64,000 nt of DNA from Streptomyces sp. NBC_00091 (GCF_026343185.1 NZ_JAPEMA010000001.1:2914001-2978000); one strand, 5' to 3'. Positions 16,527 to 24,694 are shown, counted from the stretch's first letter. Numbers and translations: made by a program. The notes: generated from the sequence alone by a model not told the origin.

Positions 16527-17698
16527 GGGACGACCACAAGAACCCGCCCGGCCCCGCCGGGCCGGCCACGGACGACGAGCAGGCGCTGCGCAGCCTGCTG
16601 ACCGGGGCCGTGCAGGGCCTGGAGCCCTCCGAGGGGGCCCTGGAGCGGCTGCGCTGCGCGGTGCCCGCGCGCCGGGCCCGTAAACGCCAGGCCCTCCTCG
16701 TGACGGCCGCGGCGGCGCTGCTGGCCGGCGCCGCGATCCCGGCGGCGCTGCACCTGGGCTCCGAGGAGGGCGCGACGGCCGGACACTCGGCCATGGCGGG
16801 TCACGGGCAGGCCCAGGGCGGCAAACCGGGCGACCCCACCGACCCGCGCCAGAACGGCTCCGGCGGCGGGCCCGAGCCGAGGCCGGGCCGGTCCGCCGAC
16901 CCGGGCCACGGCCAGGGACAGAGCCAGGGCCAGGACGCGGGCGCCGCCGCCGGGCTGCCCTCCCCGCAGGCGAGCGGCTCCCCGTCCGGCGACGCGCAGG
17001 CGGGCCCCTCCCGCGCCGGAGCCGGCGCCCCCACCGGTGCGGCCGGCCGCGGCCCGCTGCCCCCGCTGGGTGCGGCGCCGGGAGCACCCGGATGTACGGC
17101 GGACCAGCTGGGCGTGTCGGGCAGCGCCCGCGCCCCCGAGTCCGACGGCAAGGTGTACGGCAGCTTCAAGGTCACCAACGTCTCCGCCCAGGGCTGCACG
17201 GTCACCGGCCCGGACACCGTGACGGCCGCCCAGGTGCCCCCGGGCCCGCAGCCCGTCCCGCCCGCCGCGCCGGCCGTTACGGTGACCGGGCACACGGCGG
17301 GGGACCCTGCGAGCGCGCTGCTGCCCGACCCGTCCGCCGAGGCACCGGTCGTGCTGCTCCAGCCCTACAGCGCCTACGAGGTGCGCTTCGCCTGGGTGCC
17401 CTCCGAGCAGTCCTGCCCGGCGGCGACGCCCGAGCCGACGGCCAAGCCCCAGGAGGGCGGCGCGGCGCAGCCCGCGGCCGGTCCGCAGGGCGGTACGGCC
17501 GACGGTACGGCGGTGGCGGGCACCGAGGGGGCGCCGGCCGCCGAGGAACCGCAGGCCGGCTCCAGGAGCCCGGAGCCGGCCGGGGTCGAGGTCTCCCACG
17601 CCCCCGGTACGGGCGCCCCGGTCACCCAGACCACCATCCCGGCGGCCTGCGGCGGCACGGTCTACCGCACGGGCCTCATTCCGCCGGGCGCGCCGTAG
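16523..17698 (+). CDS. single-pass membrane protein, putative anti-sigma factor with secreted domain
   Basis: A 391-residue protein. Its first 55 residues are cytoplasmic and contain an ERLRCAVPARRARKRQ basic patch, then one transmembrane helix (about 56-75, ALLVTAAAALLAGAAIPAAL), then a long Gly/Pro/Ser/Gln-rich low-complexity extracellular stalk and a globular C-terminal part with paired cysteines (GCTADQLGVSG ... GCTVTGPDTV ... ACGG) resembling DUF4232. The ATGA overlap with the sigma gene suggests it sequesters that factor. It lacks a recognisable zinc-binding HxxxCxxC, so the anti-sigma role is inference. It converges on SURF1 with a 23-bp 3' overlap. Confidence 0.78.
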   Translation: MRDDHKNPPGPAGPATDDEQALRSLLTGAVQGLEPSEGALERLRCAVPARRARKRQALLVTAAAALLAGAAIPAALHLGSEEGATAGHSAMAGHGQAQGGKPGDPTDPRQNGSGGGPEPRPGRSADPGHGQGQSQGQDAGAAAGLPSPQASGSPSGDAQAGPSRAGAGAPTGAAGRGPLPPLGAAPGAPGCTADQLGVSGSARAPESDGKVYGSFKVTNVSAQGCTVTGPDTVTAAQVPPGPQPVPPAAPAVTVTGHTAGDPASALLPDPSAEAPVVLLQPYSAYEVRFAWVPSEQSCPAATPEPTAKPQEGGAAQPAAGPQGGTADGTAVAGTEGAPAAEEPQAGSRSPEPAGVEVSHAPGTGAPVTQTTIPAACGGTVYRTGLIPPGAP

Positions 17699-18512
17699 CC
17701 GGGGCGGGGTCGGCAGCCGGGGCCGGGTCGGTAGCCGGGGTTCCGGCCGCCGCGGCCGGGGCGGGCAGCAGCCCCGCCTCGGCGTCGCGCAGGGTCTCCA
17801 CCTCGCGCCGGTAGAGCCGGAACCACATGAAGAGGACGAAGACGACGAAGACGAACCACTCGCCGGTGTAGCCGAGGTTCTGGAAGGCCTTCAGGTCGAG
17901 CCCGGTGTTGTTCGGCGCCTTCGCCGGCACCGGAGTCATCCCGTCCACCGGGGTCTGCACCGTCAGCCAGGCGTCGTAGAGCGGGTCGTGCACCAGATTG
18001 ACCAGCGTGGCCGCCCCGATCACCCCGAGCTGGCCCGGCGGCAGCCCGCCCTGCGCGTGCACGCCCTTGGTGCCGGAGTTCTCCGAGGACTGCAGGGCCC
18101 CCGTCACCTCGACCCGCCCGGCCGGCGGGGCCGGTGCCTTCGCCGGGTCCGCCGCCCCCGGCAGCCAGCCCCGGACCACCGGAAGGGTCTTCCCGGAGTC
18201 GGTGCGCAGCAGGGTCAGGACGTAGAAGCCGGGCTTGCCGTCGAGGTCCCGTTCGGGAACCAGCAGCTGCTGCCCGTACTCCCCGGCCGTGGAAGCCAGG
18301 CGTCCGGAGGTCTTGGTGTCCACCGGGAGCAGCGAGTCCAGCGGCTCGGCGGCCCGGTCGGCGGGGCGCTCGGCGCTCGCCTCCTTGTGGCTGCCGACGC
18401 GGTCCTCGAACCGGCCGAGCTGCCAGGTCCCCATGAACAGGCAGAAGGGGATGGCGAGCGCGACGAAGACGTTGATCCCCCACCAGCGCGGGGTCAGGAG
18501 AAACCGGTGCAC
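17676..18512 (-). CDS. SURF1 family cytochrome oxidase assembly protein
   Basis: A 278-residue protein started at GTG 18512 (MHRFLLTPRWWGINVFVALAIPFCLFMGTWQLGRFEDR). It has the SURF1 plan: an N-terminal membrane helix with GTWQLGR, an extracytoplasmic domain with TLLRTDSGKTLPVVRGWLP, and a second helix near residues 223-242 (TGEWFVFVVFVLFMWFRLYRRE). SURF1 proteins help insert heme a in cytochrome c oxidase. The tail is a low-complexity Ala/Pro/Asp repeat that may vary in length. An inverted repeat covers its start codon. Confidence 0.92.
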   Translation of the reverse strand: MHRFLLTPRWWGINVFVALAIPFCLFMGTWQLGRFEDRVGSHKEASAERPADRAAEPLDSLLPVDTKTSGRLASTAGEYGQQLLVPERDLDGKPGFYVLTLLRTDSGKTLPVVRGWLPGAADPAKAPAPPAGRVEVTGALQSSENSGTKGVHAQGGLPPGQLGVIGAATLVNLVHDPLYDAWLTVQTPVDGMTPVPAKAPNNTGLDLKAFQNLGYTGEWFVFVVFVLFMWFRLYRREVETLRDAEAGLLPAPAAAAGTPATDPAPAADPAPATARPAE

Positions 18513-18540
18513 CCCACCAACGGTACGGGGGGTGCACCGG
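18504..18540 (-). promoter_or_regulatory. 12-bp inverted repeat spanning the SURF1 start codon
   Basis: CCGGTGCACCCC and GGGGTGCACCGG are perfect inverted copies with a 13-nt loop between the S9 peptidase stop and the SURF1 GTG. In mRNA from the upstream peptidase gene this hairpin would hide the SURF1 start or act as a terminator or attenuator. There is no T run. Confidence 0.45.
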
Positions 18541-18555
18541 GAGCCCGGTGGCGGG

Positions 18556-20379
18556 TCAGCGCGGCAGGTGCTTCAGCGCGAATTCGAGGTCCATCCGGAC
18601 CTGCTTGATCCGCTCCTCCACCACCAGCGAGCCGTGCCCGGCGTCGTAGCGGTACACCTCGTGGACCGCGCCGCGCGCCACGAGCCGGTCGACGTAGTTG
18701 TCGATCTGCCGGATCGGGCAGCGCGGGTCGTTGACGCCCGCCGCGATGTGCACCGGCGCCTTGACCGCGTCCACGTACGTCAGCGGCGAGGAGACCTCGA
18801 AACGCTCCGGGACCTCCTCCGGCGTACCGCCGAAGAGGGTGCGGTCCAGGGACTTCAGCGCCTCCATCTCGTCGTGGTACGCCGTCACGTAGTCCGCCAC
18901 CGGTACGGCGGCCAGTCCGACCGCCCAGTCGTCGGGCCGCATGCCGATGCCCAGCAGCGTCAGGTACCCGCCCCAGGAGCCGCCCGACAGCACCAGCCGC
19001 GCCGGGTCGGCGAGGCCGGAGGCCACGGCCCACTCCCGGACCGCCGTGATGTCCTCCAGCTCGATCAGGCCGACCCGGTGCTTGAGGGCGTCGGTCCACT
19101 CGCGGCCGTAGCCCGTCGAGCCGCGGTAGTTGACCCGCACCACCGCGAAACCGTGGTCCAGCCAGGCCGCCGGGGTCGCCGCGAAGGCGTCGGAGTCGTG
19201 CCAGGTGGGCCCGCCGTGGATCTCGAAGACGGTCGGGAAGGGCCCGTCACCGTGGCCCACGGGCCGCTGCGCGAGCGCGTGGATCCGCCCGCCGGGCCCC
19301 TCCACCCACACGTCCTCCACCGGCACCGAGCCGGGCGGCCGCATGCCCGGAGGGTCCAGTACGACCCCGCCCGCGGTGGACCGTACGGCGGCCGGCTCGG
19401 CGGCCGAGGACCACTGGTACTCCACCGTCCCGTCCGGCCGGGCCGTCGCGCCCGAGACCGTCCCCGGCGGCGTGTCCACCCGTACGAGTTCCCGCGCGGC
19501 CAGGTCGTAGCGCCACAGCTCGCTGCGCGCCTCGTAGCTGTGCGCGATGAGCAGGGCGGTCCCGTCCGGGTACCACTCGGCGCTGACGTCGCCCGGCAGG
19601 TCGACGGCCAGGCCCTCCTCGGAGCCCGTGGCCACGTCCCACACCATCGGCTCCCAGCGGCCGCGCCGCTGGTGCCCGATGAGCAGCCGGGTGTCCCCGG
19701 AGACCGGCGCGAAGCCGAGCACCTCCAGACCCAGCTCCTCGGTGCCCCCTCGGGAGTCGTCGAGCTCCGCGACGGTGGCCCCGTCGAGGGTGACCACGCG
19801 CAGCGCCGAGTGCATGGCGTCGCCGTGCTCGGTGTGCTCGATCGCGAGGAGGGTCCCGTCGTGGGAGAGGTCGCCGACACCGGCCGACTCGCGGTGCCGG
19901 TAGACGACGGCCGGGGCGCTGCCACCCGGCCGTACGACGTGGATCGTGGAGCCTTCCTCGTCGGTGGACCGGCCCACGACCGCCGTGCCGTCGCGGCCGA
20001 TGGCGAGGCCGGCGGGGTAGGAGGGCTCCAGTCCGGGCGTGGCGGGCTCGTCGGGTCCGCCCGCGAAGGGCTGGCGGACCCAGGTGCCGAACTCGTCGCC
20101 GTCGGTGTCGGAGAACCACCAGATCCACTCCCCGTCGGGGGAGAGGGTGCCGTCGGTGGTGCCGTTGGGGCGGTCGGTGGCCTGCCGCTGCGTGCCGGTG
20201 GCGCGGTCCCAGGCGTAGAGCTCGAAGGTCCCGGTGGCGTTCGAGACGAAGAGCGAGCGGTGCGGGGCGTCCTCGGCCCAGTCGGGCAGTCCCACGCGCG
20301 GCGCCCGGAAGCGCTTCTCCCAGTCGGGCATCTCGGAAGCGGGGGTCCCGCCGGGGGTCAGGTCGCTGTCGCTGGTCAT
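18556..20379 (-). CDS. S9 family prolyl-oligopeptidase-like serine peptidase
   Basis: A 607-residue soluble enzyme from ATG 20379 (MTSDSDLTPGGTPASEMPDW); an ATG 9 nt earlier is possible. The N-terminal two thirds form a seven-bladed propeller (repeated DG-TLL, W-S/D motifs), and the C-terminal alpha/beta-hydrolase domain has the triad Ser468 (GGSWGG), Asp551 (GVNDPRCP) and His582 (DAGHGS). These enzymes degrade short peptides, typically acyl-aminoacyl or dipeptidyl types. The very long frame beyond 20379 is a GC artefact. SURF1 follows 43 bp downstream on the same strand. Confidence 0.92.
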   Translation of the reverse strand: MTSDSDLTPGGTPASEMPDWEKRFRAPRVGLPDWAEDAPHRSLFVSNATGTFELYAWDRATGTQRQATDRPNGTTDGTLSPDGEWIWWFSDTDGDEFGTWVRQPFAGGPDEPATPGLEPSYPAGLAIGRDGTAVVGRSTDEEGSTIHVVRPGGSAPAVVYRHRESAGVGDLSHDGTLLAIEHTEHGDAMHSALRVVTLDGATVAELDDSRGGTEELGLEVLGFAPVSGDTRLLIGHQRRGRWEPMVWDVATGSEEGLAVDLPGDVSAEWYPDGTALLIAHSYEARSELWRYDLAARELVRVDTPPGTVSGATARPDGTVEYQWSSAAEPAAVRSTAGGVVLDPPGMRPPGSVPVEDVWVEGPGGRIHALAQRPVGHGDGPFPTVFEIHGGPTWHDSDAFAATPAAWLDHGFAVVRVNYRGSTGYGREWTDALKHRVGLIELEDITAVREWAVASGLADPARLVLSGGSWGGYLTLLGIGMRPDDWAVGLAAVPVADYVTAYHDEMEALKSLDRTLFGGTPEEVPERFEVSSPLTYVDAVKAPVHIAAGVNDPRCPIRQIDNYVDRLVARGAVHEVYRYDAGHGSLVVEERIKQVRMDLEFALKHLPR

Positions 20380-20478
20380 GCGCCCCATTCTTGCCGCACC
20401 GCCGGCCGGGATGCCGACTGCGCCGAATGGGCGCATGGTGGTGGGCGTACGCCGAACGCTTGCGAGAGGGTGTTGATC

Positions 20479-20646
20479 ATGGCCAAGAAGGCTCGTACCG
20501 GCCAGCACAGCCACCAGGATTCCGAACGCGCGATGGCGAAGAACACGGCGGCCGAGGCGCGTGCCAAGGCCGCGGTCAGAGATGTGCAGTCGCTCTCCGC
20601 GAAGACGCGAGGCATGCAGCAGAAGGCCCAGGCCAAGCGCGGCTGA
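20479..20646 (+). CDS. small basic conserved protein, 55 residues
   Basis: A short gene with ATG at 20479 and GAGAGGG 8 nt upstream. The product MAKKARTGQHSHQDSERAMAKN... is hydrophilic, rich in Lys, Ala and Gln, and predicted helical; no domain is recognised. It ends 16 bp before a long palindrome carrying a parS-like site, which would also serve as its terminator. The role is unknown; the charge pattern would allow nucleic-acid binding, but that is only a suggestion. Confidence 0.72.
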   Translation: MAKKARTGQHSHQDSERAMAKNTAAEARAKAAVRDVQSLSAKTRGMQQKAQAKRG

Positions 20647-20662
20647 GCCGCGGCACCGGTCC

Positions 20663-20696
20663 GCGGCCCCATGTTTCACGTGAAACGTGGGGCCGC
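20663..20696. terminator. 34-bp near-perfect palindrome with outer arms GCGGCCCCA/TGGGGCCGC
   Basis: The palindrome is symmetric about 20679/20680, with a single mismatched pair (20672/20687). It contains the parS-like core. As RNA it would form a 16-17-bp stem between the small basic gene and the deaminase gene, so it probably ends transcription as well. Confidence 0.6.
20672..20687. other. parS: parS-like centromere site
   Basis: TGTTTCACGTGAAACG matches the 16-bp bacterial parS consensus TGTTTCACGTGAAACA at 15 positions, including the whole TTTCACGTGAAA core. ParB loads at such sites near oriC to organise origin segregation. Streptomyces have many parS sites on both sides of oriC, and this chromosomal neighbourhood fits. 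No second match was noticed in the window. Confidence 0.8.
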
Positions 20697-20728
20697 GTGC
20701 GTGGGGCCGCGTGCGTACGCTGGGTGCC

Positions 20729-22030
20729 ATGCGGATGATCGTCCGGGGCGCCCGGCTGCTGCACGAGCACGGCTTGTCCGACGTGGAGGTCGCCGAGGAC
20801 GGCACGATCGCGCGGGTGATCCCGTACGACGACCAGAAGGAGCCGCCGGCCACCGGCGTGCTCATCGAGGCACACGGCGGGCTGCTCAGCGCCCCCTTCG
20901 CCGAGCCCCACATCCACCTGGACACCGCCCTGACCGCCGGGCAGCCCCGCCCGAACGCCTCCGGCACCCTCTGGGAGGGCATCGCCTGCTGGAGCGAGCG
21001 CAAGCGGACCCTGACCCGCGAGGACGTGATCGGGCGGGCCACCGAGGTGCTGCGCTGGCAGGCGGCCAACGGCGTGCTGCACGTCCGCACCCACTGCGAC
21101 GTCACCGACCCCTCCCTCACCGCGCTCGACGCGCTGCTGGAGGTCCGCGACCGGGTGCGGGACGTCATGACCCTGCAGATCGTCGCCTTCCCGCAGGAGG
21201 GCATCGTCTCCTTCCCCGACGGCGAGGCACTGCTGCGCGAGGCGGTGGCGCGCGGGGCGGACGTCGTCGGCGCGATCCCGCACTTCGAGGACACCCGCGA
21301 GGACGGGATCGCCTCGCTGCGGACCGCCTTCGCGGTGGCCGAGGAACACGGGCTGCGCGTCGACGCCCACTGCGACGAGATCGACGACGAGCAGTCCCGC
21401 TTCGTGGAGGTCCTGGCCACGCTGGCCCTGCGCTCCGGCCTGCGTGAGCGCGCCACCGCCTCCCACACCACGGCCATGGGCTCCTACAACGGCGCCTACA
21501 GCTTCAAACTCCAGCGGCTGCTGGCCCGTTCCGGCATCAACCTGGTCGCCAACCCGTTCGCGAACCTCAACCTCCAGGGCCGCTTCGACGCCTACCCCAA
21601 GCGGCGCGGACTCACCCAGGTCAAGGAGATGCTGGCCGCCGGGGTCAATGTGGCCTTCGGCCACGACGACGTGATGGACCCGTGGAACGCGCTCGGCACC
21701 GCCAACCCGCTCCAGACCGCCCTCGTCGGCCTGTACGCCGCCCAGCTCACCGGCGCCGACGAGATCCCGCTCGCCTTCTCGATGGTGACGGACCGTGCGG
21801 CGCGCGTGATGGGCCTGTCCGCCTCCGAGTACGGGATCACCGCGGGCGCCCCGGCCTCCTTCGTCCTCCTTCCCGCACCCACCCCCGAGGAGGCGATCCG
21901 CCGTCAGGTCCGGCCGCGGTACGTCGTCTCGCGCGGCAGCGTCCTCGCCGAGACCCCGCCCGCACCGGCCCGCCTGTGGTGGCCGGGGCAGGAGGGCCCG
22001 TCAGAGGTGGACTTCACCCGCTCCCTTTAG
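20729..22030 (+). CDS. cytosine deaminase-like amidohydrolase
   Basis: A 433-residue TIM-barrel amidohydrolase from ATG 20729; a longer start would cut into the parS palindrome. Metal ligands are visible as His61 and His63 (EPHIHLDTAL), the RVDAHCDEIDD motif, ASHTTAM and AFGHDDVMDPW. This pattern is that of cytosine/isoguanine deaminases and related N-isopropylammelide-type hydrolases, which deaminate pyrimidine or triazine rings. The exact substrate is not determined. The TAG stop is the first three bases of a MITE-like element. Confidence 0.87.
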   Translation: MRMIVRGARLLHEHGLSDVEVAEDGTIARVIPYDDQKEPPATGVLIEAHGGLLSAPFAEPHIHLDTALTAGQPRPNASGTLWEGIACWSERKRTLTREDVIGRATEVLRWQAANGVLHVRTHCDVTDPSLTALDALLEVRDRVRDVMTLQIVAFPQEGIVSFPDGEALLREAVARGADVVGAIPHFEDTREDGIASLRTAFAVAEEHGLRVDAHCDEIDDEQSRFVEVLATLALRSGLRERATASHTTAMGSYNGAYSFKLQRLLARSGINLVANPFANLNLQGRFDAYPKRRGLTQVKEMLAAGVNVAFGHDDVMDPWNALGTANPLQTALVGLYAAQLTGADEIPLAFSMVTDRAARVMGLSASEYGITAGAPASFVLLPAPTPEEAIRRQVRPRYVVSRGSVLAETPPAPARLWWPGQEGPSEVDFTRSL

Positions 22031-22219
22031 GGGGTGTCTTGCGGGTCAGGCCGGGCTCGCGGCGCCTGGCACCGCGCCTCGCCGCGTTCTCGTCGGTCGC
22101 CAACGTCCCCCAGCTACCGCTGGGAGGTGCCCCCACCGCGTTGACTCCCTCCTCGGCCTTGCGATGCACGGCACCAGACACCGCTCCCTGATCCGGCCTG
22201 ACCCACAAGACACCCCCTA
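22028..22219. mobile_element. MITE-like element 1, 192 bp
   Basis: Terminal inverted repeats of 25 bp: the left end (22028-22052) starts TAGGGGGTGTCTTG, and the right end (22195-22219) is its inverse with one mismatch. There is no open reading frame. The interior holds three short modules shared with element 2: 22068-22088, a hairpin module at 22106-22135 (CCCAGC/GCTGGG arms) and 22157-22175. It starts in the stop codon of the deaminase gene and ends 11 bp before the HD gene. Confidence 0.75.
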
Positions 22220-22230
22220 GGGTGCCGTCC

Positions 22231-22824
22231 ATGACGTGGACCCTTCACAACCTCGACTCCGGCACGGCCCGTTCGGCCTTCGAGATCGCCTCGGAGTACG
22301 CGGATGCCGCCCTGCTCAACCACTCCGTCCGCTCCTACGCCTTCGGCGCCGAGTACGCCCGCCGGCACGGGCTCTCGTACGACGCGGAACTCCTCTATGT
22401 CAGCGCCCTGCTCCACGACCTGGGCCTGACCGCGCCCTTCGACAGCCACACCCTGCCCTTCGAGGAGGCCGGCGGACACGTGGCCCGGATCTTCACGGCC
22501 GGCCTGGGCTGGACCCCGGCCCGCCGGGCACGCGCGGAGGAGGTGATCGTGCTGCACATGCGGGGCGACGTCACCGCCGCCGAGGACGTCGAGAGCCACC
22601 TCCTTCAGGTGGGCACGAGCGCGGACGTGTCCGGCCTGCGCGTAGCCGACTTCGACCCCGCCTTCCGCGCCACCCTGCTGGACCACTACCCGCGCCTCGG
22701 CTTCGGCCCGGCCTTCCTCGCCCTGGTCGAGGACCAGGCGGCCCGCAAACCCACCTGCGCGGCCGCGGCCTACGTCGCGGGCGGCGCGGCCAAGCGCATC
22801 GCGGCGAACCCGCTGGACCACTGA
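22231..22824 (+). CDS. HD-domain phosphohydrolase-like protein
   Basis: A 197-residue protein from ATG 22231. NHSVRSYAF gives His31 and LLHDLGL gives the HD pair at 62-63, with a further His/Asp-containing segment (VIVLHMRGDVTAAEDVE), so the metal site looks intact. From memory similar proteins resemble the cyanamide hydratase/HD family. The substrate is unknown. It lies between two MITE-like elements, and its start is so near element 1 that any native promoter must have been replaced or lies within the element. Confidence 0.83.
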   Translation: MTWTLHNLDSGTARSAFEIASEYADAALLNHSVRSYAFGAEYARRHGLSYDAELLYVSALLHDLGLTAPFDSHTLPFEEAGGHVARIFTAGLGWTPARRARAEEVIVLHMRGDVTAAEDVESHLLQVGTSADVSGLRVADFDPAFRATLLDHYPRLGFGPAFLALVEDQAARKPTCAAAAYVAGGAAKRIAANPLDH

Positions 22825-22868
22825 GGCGTAGCGGGCCGGGGGCGCGCCGCCCCCGGCCCGCTCGCCCG

Positions 22869-23066
22869 CTCTAGGCCCTGTCGTCAAAGTCCCTCCCCCA
22901 GCTACCGCTGGGAGGTGCCCCCAGGCCCGCGACGCCCGGCACCGCACCTCGCCGCGTTGTCGGAGCACCCAAGTACGTCCAGTACTCGGGAGCTCCTCCG
23001 CCTTGCGATGCACGGCACCGGACGCCGCGGGCCTTACCGGCGCTACTTTGACGACAGGGCCTAGAG
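22869..23066. mobile_element. MITE-like element 2, 198 bp
   Basis: Perfect 22-bp terminal inverted repeats at 22869-22890 and 23045-23066 begin CTCTAGGCCCTGTCGTC. No coding capacity. Interior modules at 22895-22923, 22938-22958 and 23001-23019 match those of element 1 but in a different order. The right end overlaps the TAG stop of the tetR gene (23061-23063). The CTAG at each tip suggests a transposase with CTAG or TA target preference. Confidence 0.78.
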
Positions 23067-23717
23067 GCCGCGTTCGATCATCGTGATCACGTCCTGGCCC
23101 GCGTCGTGGGCCTGTTCGGGGGTGACTCCGCGCAGGGGGCCGTCGATGATCAGCGAGGCCAGGCCGTGGACCGCCGACCAGGCGAGGAACTCCGCGCCCG
23201 GGCGGCGGGCCGGCGGCAGGATCCCGGTCTCCACGAGCCCGTCCAACGAGGCGCCGAGCAGCTCGAAGGGCGTGAGCCCGCCGGCCCCGGCGGCGGTGGT
23301 GTCGGTGGCGTACGTCATGTCGGCCGGGACGTGGAAGGCCGTCCGGAACCACCCCGGCTCGGTGACGGCGAAGCGGATGTAGCCCGTCCCCACCGCCCGG
23401 AAGCGGGCCCGGGCCCGCTCGGCGGGGTCCTGGGCGGCGGGCAGCCCGTCGATCTCCGCCTCCATCGCGAGGGCCACCCGGGCCATGGCGGCCTGCGAGA
23501 CCCCGTGCACCAGCGCCCCCCGGTCGGCGAAGTGCCGGTAGGCGGCGTTGGGCGAGACCCCGGCGCGCCGGGTGACCTCGCGCAGGGAGACGGAGTCCGG
23601 CCCGCCCTCCCGCGCCAGCTCCAGGGCGGCCTCGAGCAGCGCGTTGCGGAGGTTGCCGTGGCGGTAGGTGCTGCGCTTGAGCGGCGGCGGCGGTTGCGGT
23701 TCGGTGTCCGGTGCCAT
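23061..23717 (-). CDS. TetR-family transcriptional regulator
   Basis: A 218-residue protein from ATG 23717, with AGGAAC upstream. The N-terminal helix-turn-helix STYRHGNLRNALLEAALELA ... SLREVTRRAGVSPNAAYRHFADR is classical TetR; the C-terminal domain (GYIRFAVTEPGWFRTAFHVPADM ... LIIDGPLRG) resembles the WHG-type ligand domain. It is divergent from an alpha/beta hydrolase with a twin operator between them. Its stop codon is provided by the inverted repeat of MITE-like element 2, so the original C-terminus may have been longer. Confidence 0.9.
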   Translation of the reverse strand: MAPDTEPQPPPPLKRSTYRHGNLRNALLEAALELAREGGPDSVSLREVTRRAGVSPNAAYRHFADRGALVHGVSQAAMARVALAMEAEIDGLPAAQDPAERARARFRAVGTGYIRFAVTEPGWFRTAFHVPADMTYATDTTAAGAGGLTPFELLGASLDGLVETGILPPARRPGAEFLAWSAVHGLASLIIDGPLRGVTPEQAHDAGQDVITMIERGL

Positions 23718-23733
23718 GGGAGTTCCTCGAGAG

Positions 23734-23752
23734 ATGTGGACGGCGTCAACTT
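23734..23752. promoter_or_regulatory. TetR operator, imperfect copy
   Basis: ATGTGGACGGCGTCAACTT shares its left half with the perfect operator at 23775-23793. It lies 16 bp upstream of the tetR start, suited to autorepression. Confidence 0.55.
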
Positions 23753-23774
23753 CCACGTATAGCCTACGGGGGAG

Positions 23775-23793
23775 ATGTGGACGACGTCCACAT
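23775..23793. promoter_or_regulatory. TetR operator, perfect 9-1-9 palindrome
   Basis: ATGTGGACG-A-CGTCCACAT lies 21 bp upstream of the hydrolase start, over its probable promoter. The 41-bp spacing from the second copy is close to four helical turns, so both could be bound on the same face. Confidence 0.65.
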
Positions 23794-23814
23794 GTGCTTC
23801 AGGGGGGGGCAATC

Positions 23815-24621
23815 ATGCAGAAGGCCGTGTCCCGCGACGGGACCGTCATCGCGTACGACCGCACCGGCGAGGGCCCCGCCCTCGTCCTCGTAGGCGGCGC
23901 CTACCAGGTCCGCGAGGACCCGAGGTGGGCCGTGCTCGCCGGGCTCCTCGGAGATCGCTTCACCGTCGTGACGTACGACCGCCGAGGCCGCGGCGACAGC
24001 GGTGACACCGCCCCCTACGCGGTGGAGCGCGAGATCGAGGACCTGGCCGCCGTCATCGCCGAACTCGAAGGCCCGGTACGGGTGATGGGCATGTCATCGG
24101 GCGCCGTCCTCGCCCTGGAGGCGGCCGCCCACGGCGTCCCGATCGCGGAACTGGCCCTGTACGAGCCCCCGTTCGTGGTCGACGACAGCCGCCTCCCGGT
24201 CCCCGCCGACTACATCGGCCGGCTGGAGGCGGCCCTGGCCGACGGCCGGCGCGACGACGCCGTCACCCTCATGCTCACCGCTGCCGTCAACATCCCGGCC
24301 GAGTACCTCGGGCCGATGCGCGACAGCGTCGTCTGGGGCCACTTCACCGCCCTGGCCCACACCCTCCCGTACGACGCCAGAGTCATGGGCGACACCATGA
24401 CCGGCCGCCCCCTGCCGGCGGACCGCTGGGCGGGCGTACGGATCCCCGTGCTGGCCATCGGCGGCGGCGCGAGCGACCCTTGGCTCCGGTCCGGAGCCCG
24501 GGCCCTCGCCGGGCTGCTGCCGGCCGGCCGCCACCGCACGCTGGAGGGCCAGACCCACGACGTGGACCCGGCCGCCCTGGCGCCCGCACTGGCGGAGTTC
24601 TACGGCAGGGACGAGAGCTGA
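23815..24621 (+). CDS. alpha/beta hydrolase
   Basis: A 268-residue enzyme from ATG 23815, preceded by a G8 tract that serves as ribosome binding site. It has the oxyanion HGG-equivalent VLVGGAYQ, TYDRRGRGDSGDT, the nucleophile elbow MGMSSGAVLAL (serine) and a late EGQTHDVDP histidine. The substrate is unknown. It is divergent from the TetR gene and probably repressed by it until a ligand appears; such pairs often detoxify an ester or lactone. Confidence 0.85.
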   Translation: MQKAVSRDGTVIAYDRTGEGPALVLVGGAYQVREDPRWAVLAGLLGDRFTVVTYDRRGRGDSGDTAPYAVEREIEDLAAVIAELEGPVRVMGMSSGAVLALEAAAHGVPIAELALYEPPFVVDDSRLPVPADYIGRLEAALADGRRDDAVTLMLTAAVNIPAEYLGPMRDSVVWGHFTALAHTLPYDARVMGDTMTGRPLPADRWAGVRIPVLAIGGGASDPWLRSGARALAGLLPAGRHRTLEGQTHDVDPAALAPALAEFYGRDES

Positions 24622-24694
24622 CGTCCACGGGGTTCGCCCACACGCGGCGGCCCCCACCCGCCTCCCGGACGGGCCCTGACACGGCACGCGCCGC

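Noticed and set aside
18235..20646. An 803-codon plus-strand frame ending in the small basic gene
   Set aside because: Only its last 55 codons (from 20479) are credible; the rest is antisense to the S9 peptidase.
22195..22219. Right end of element 1 as a simple terminator
   Set aside because: Its partner arm is 143 bp away at the other end of a defined unit, which suits terminal inverted repeats better than a hairpin.
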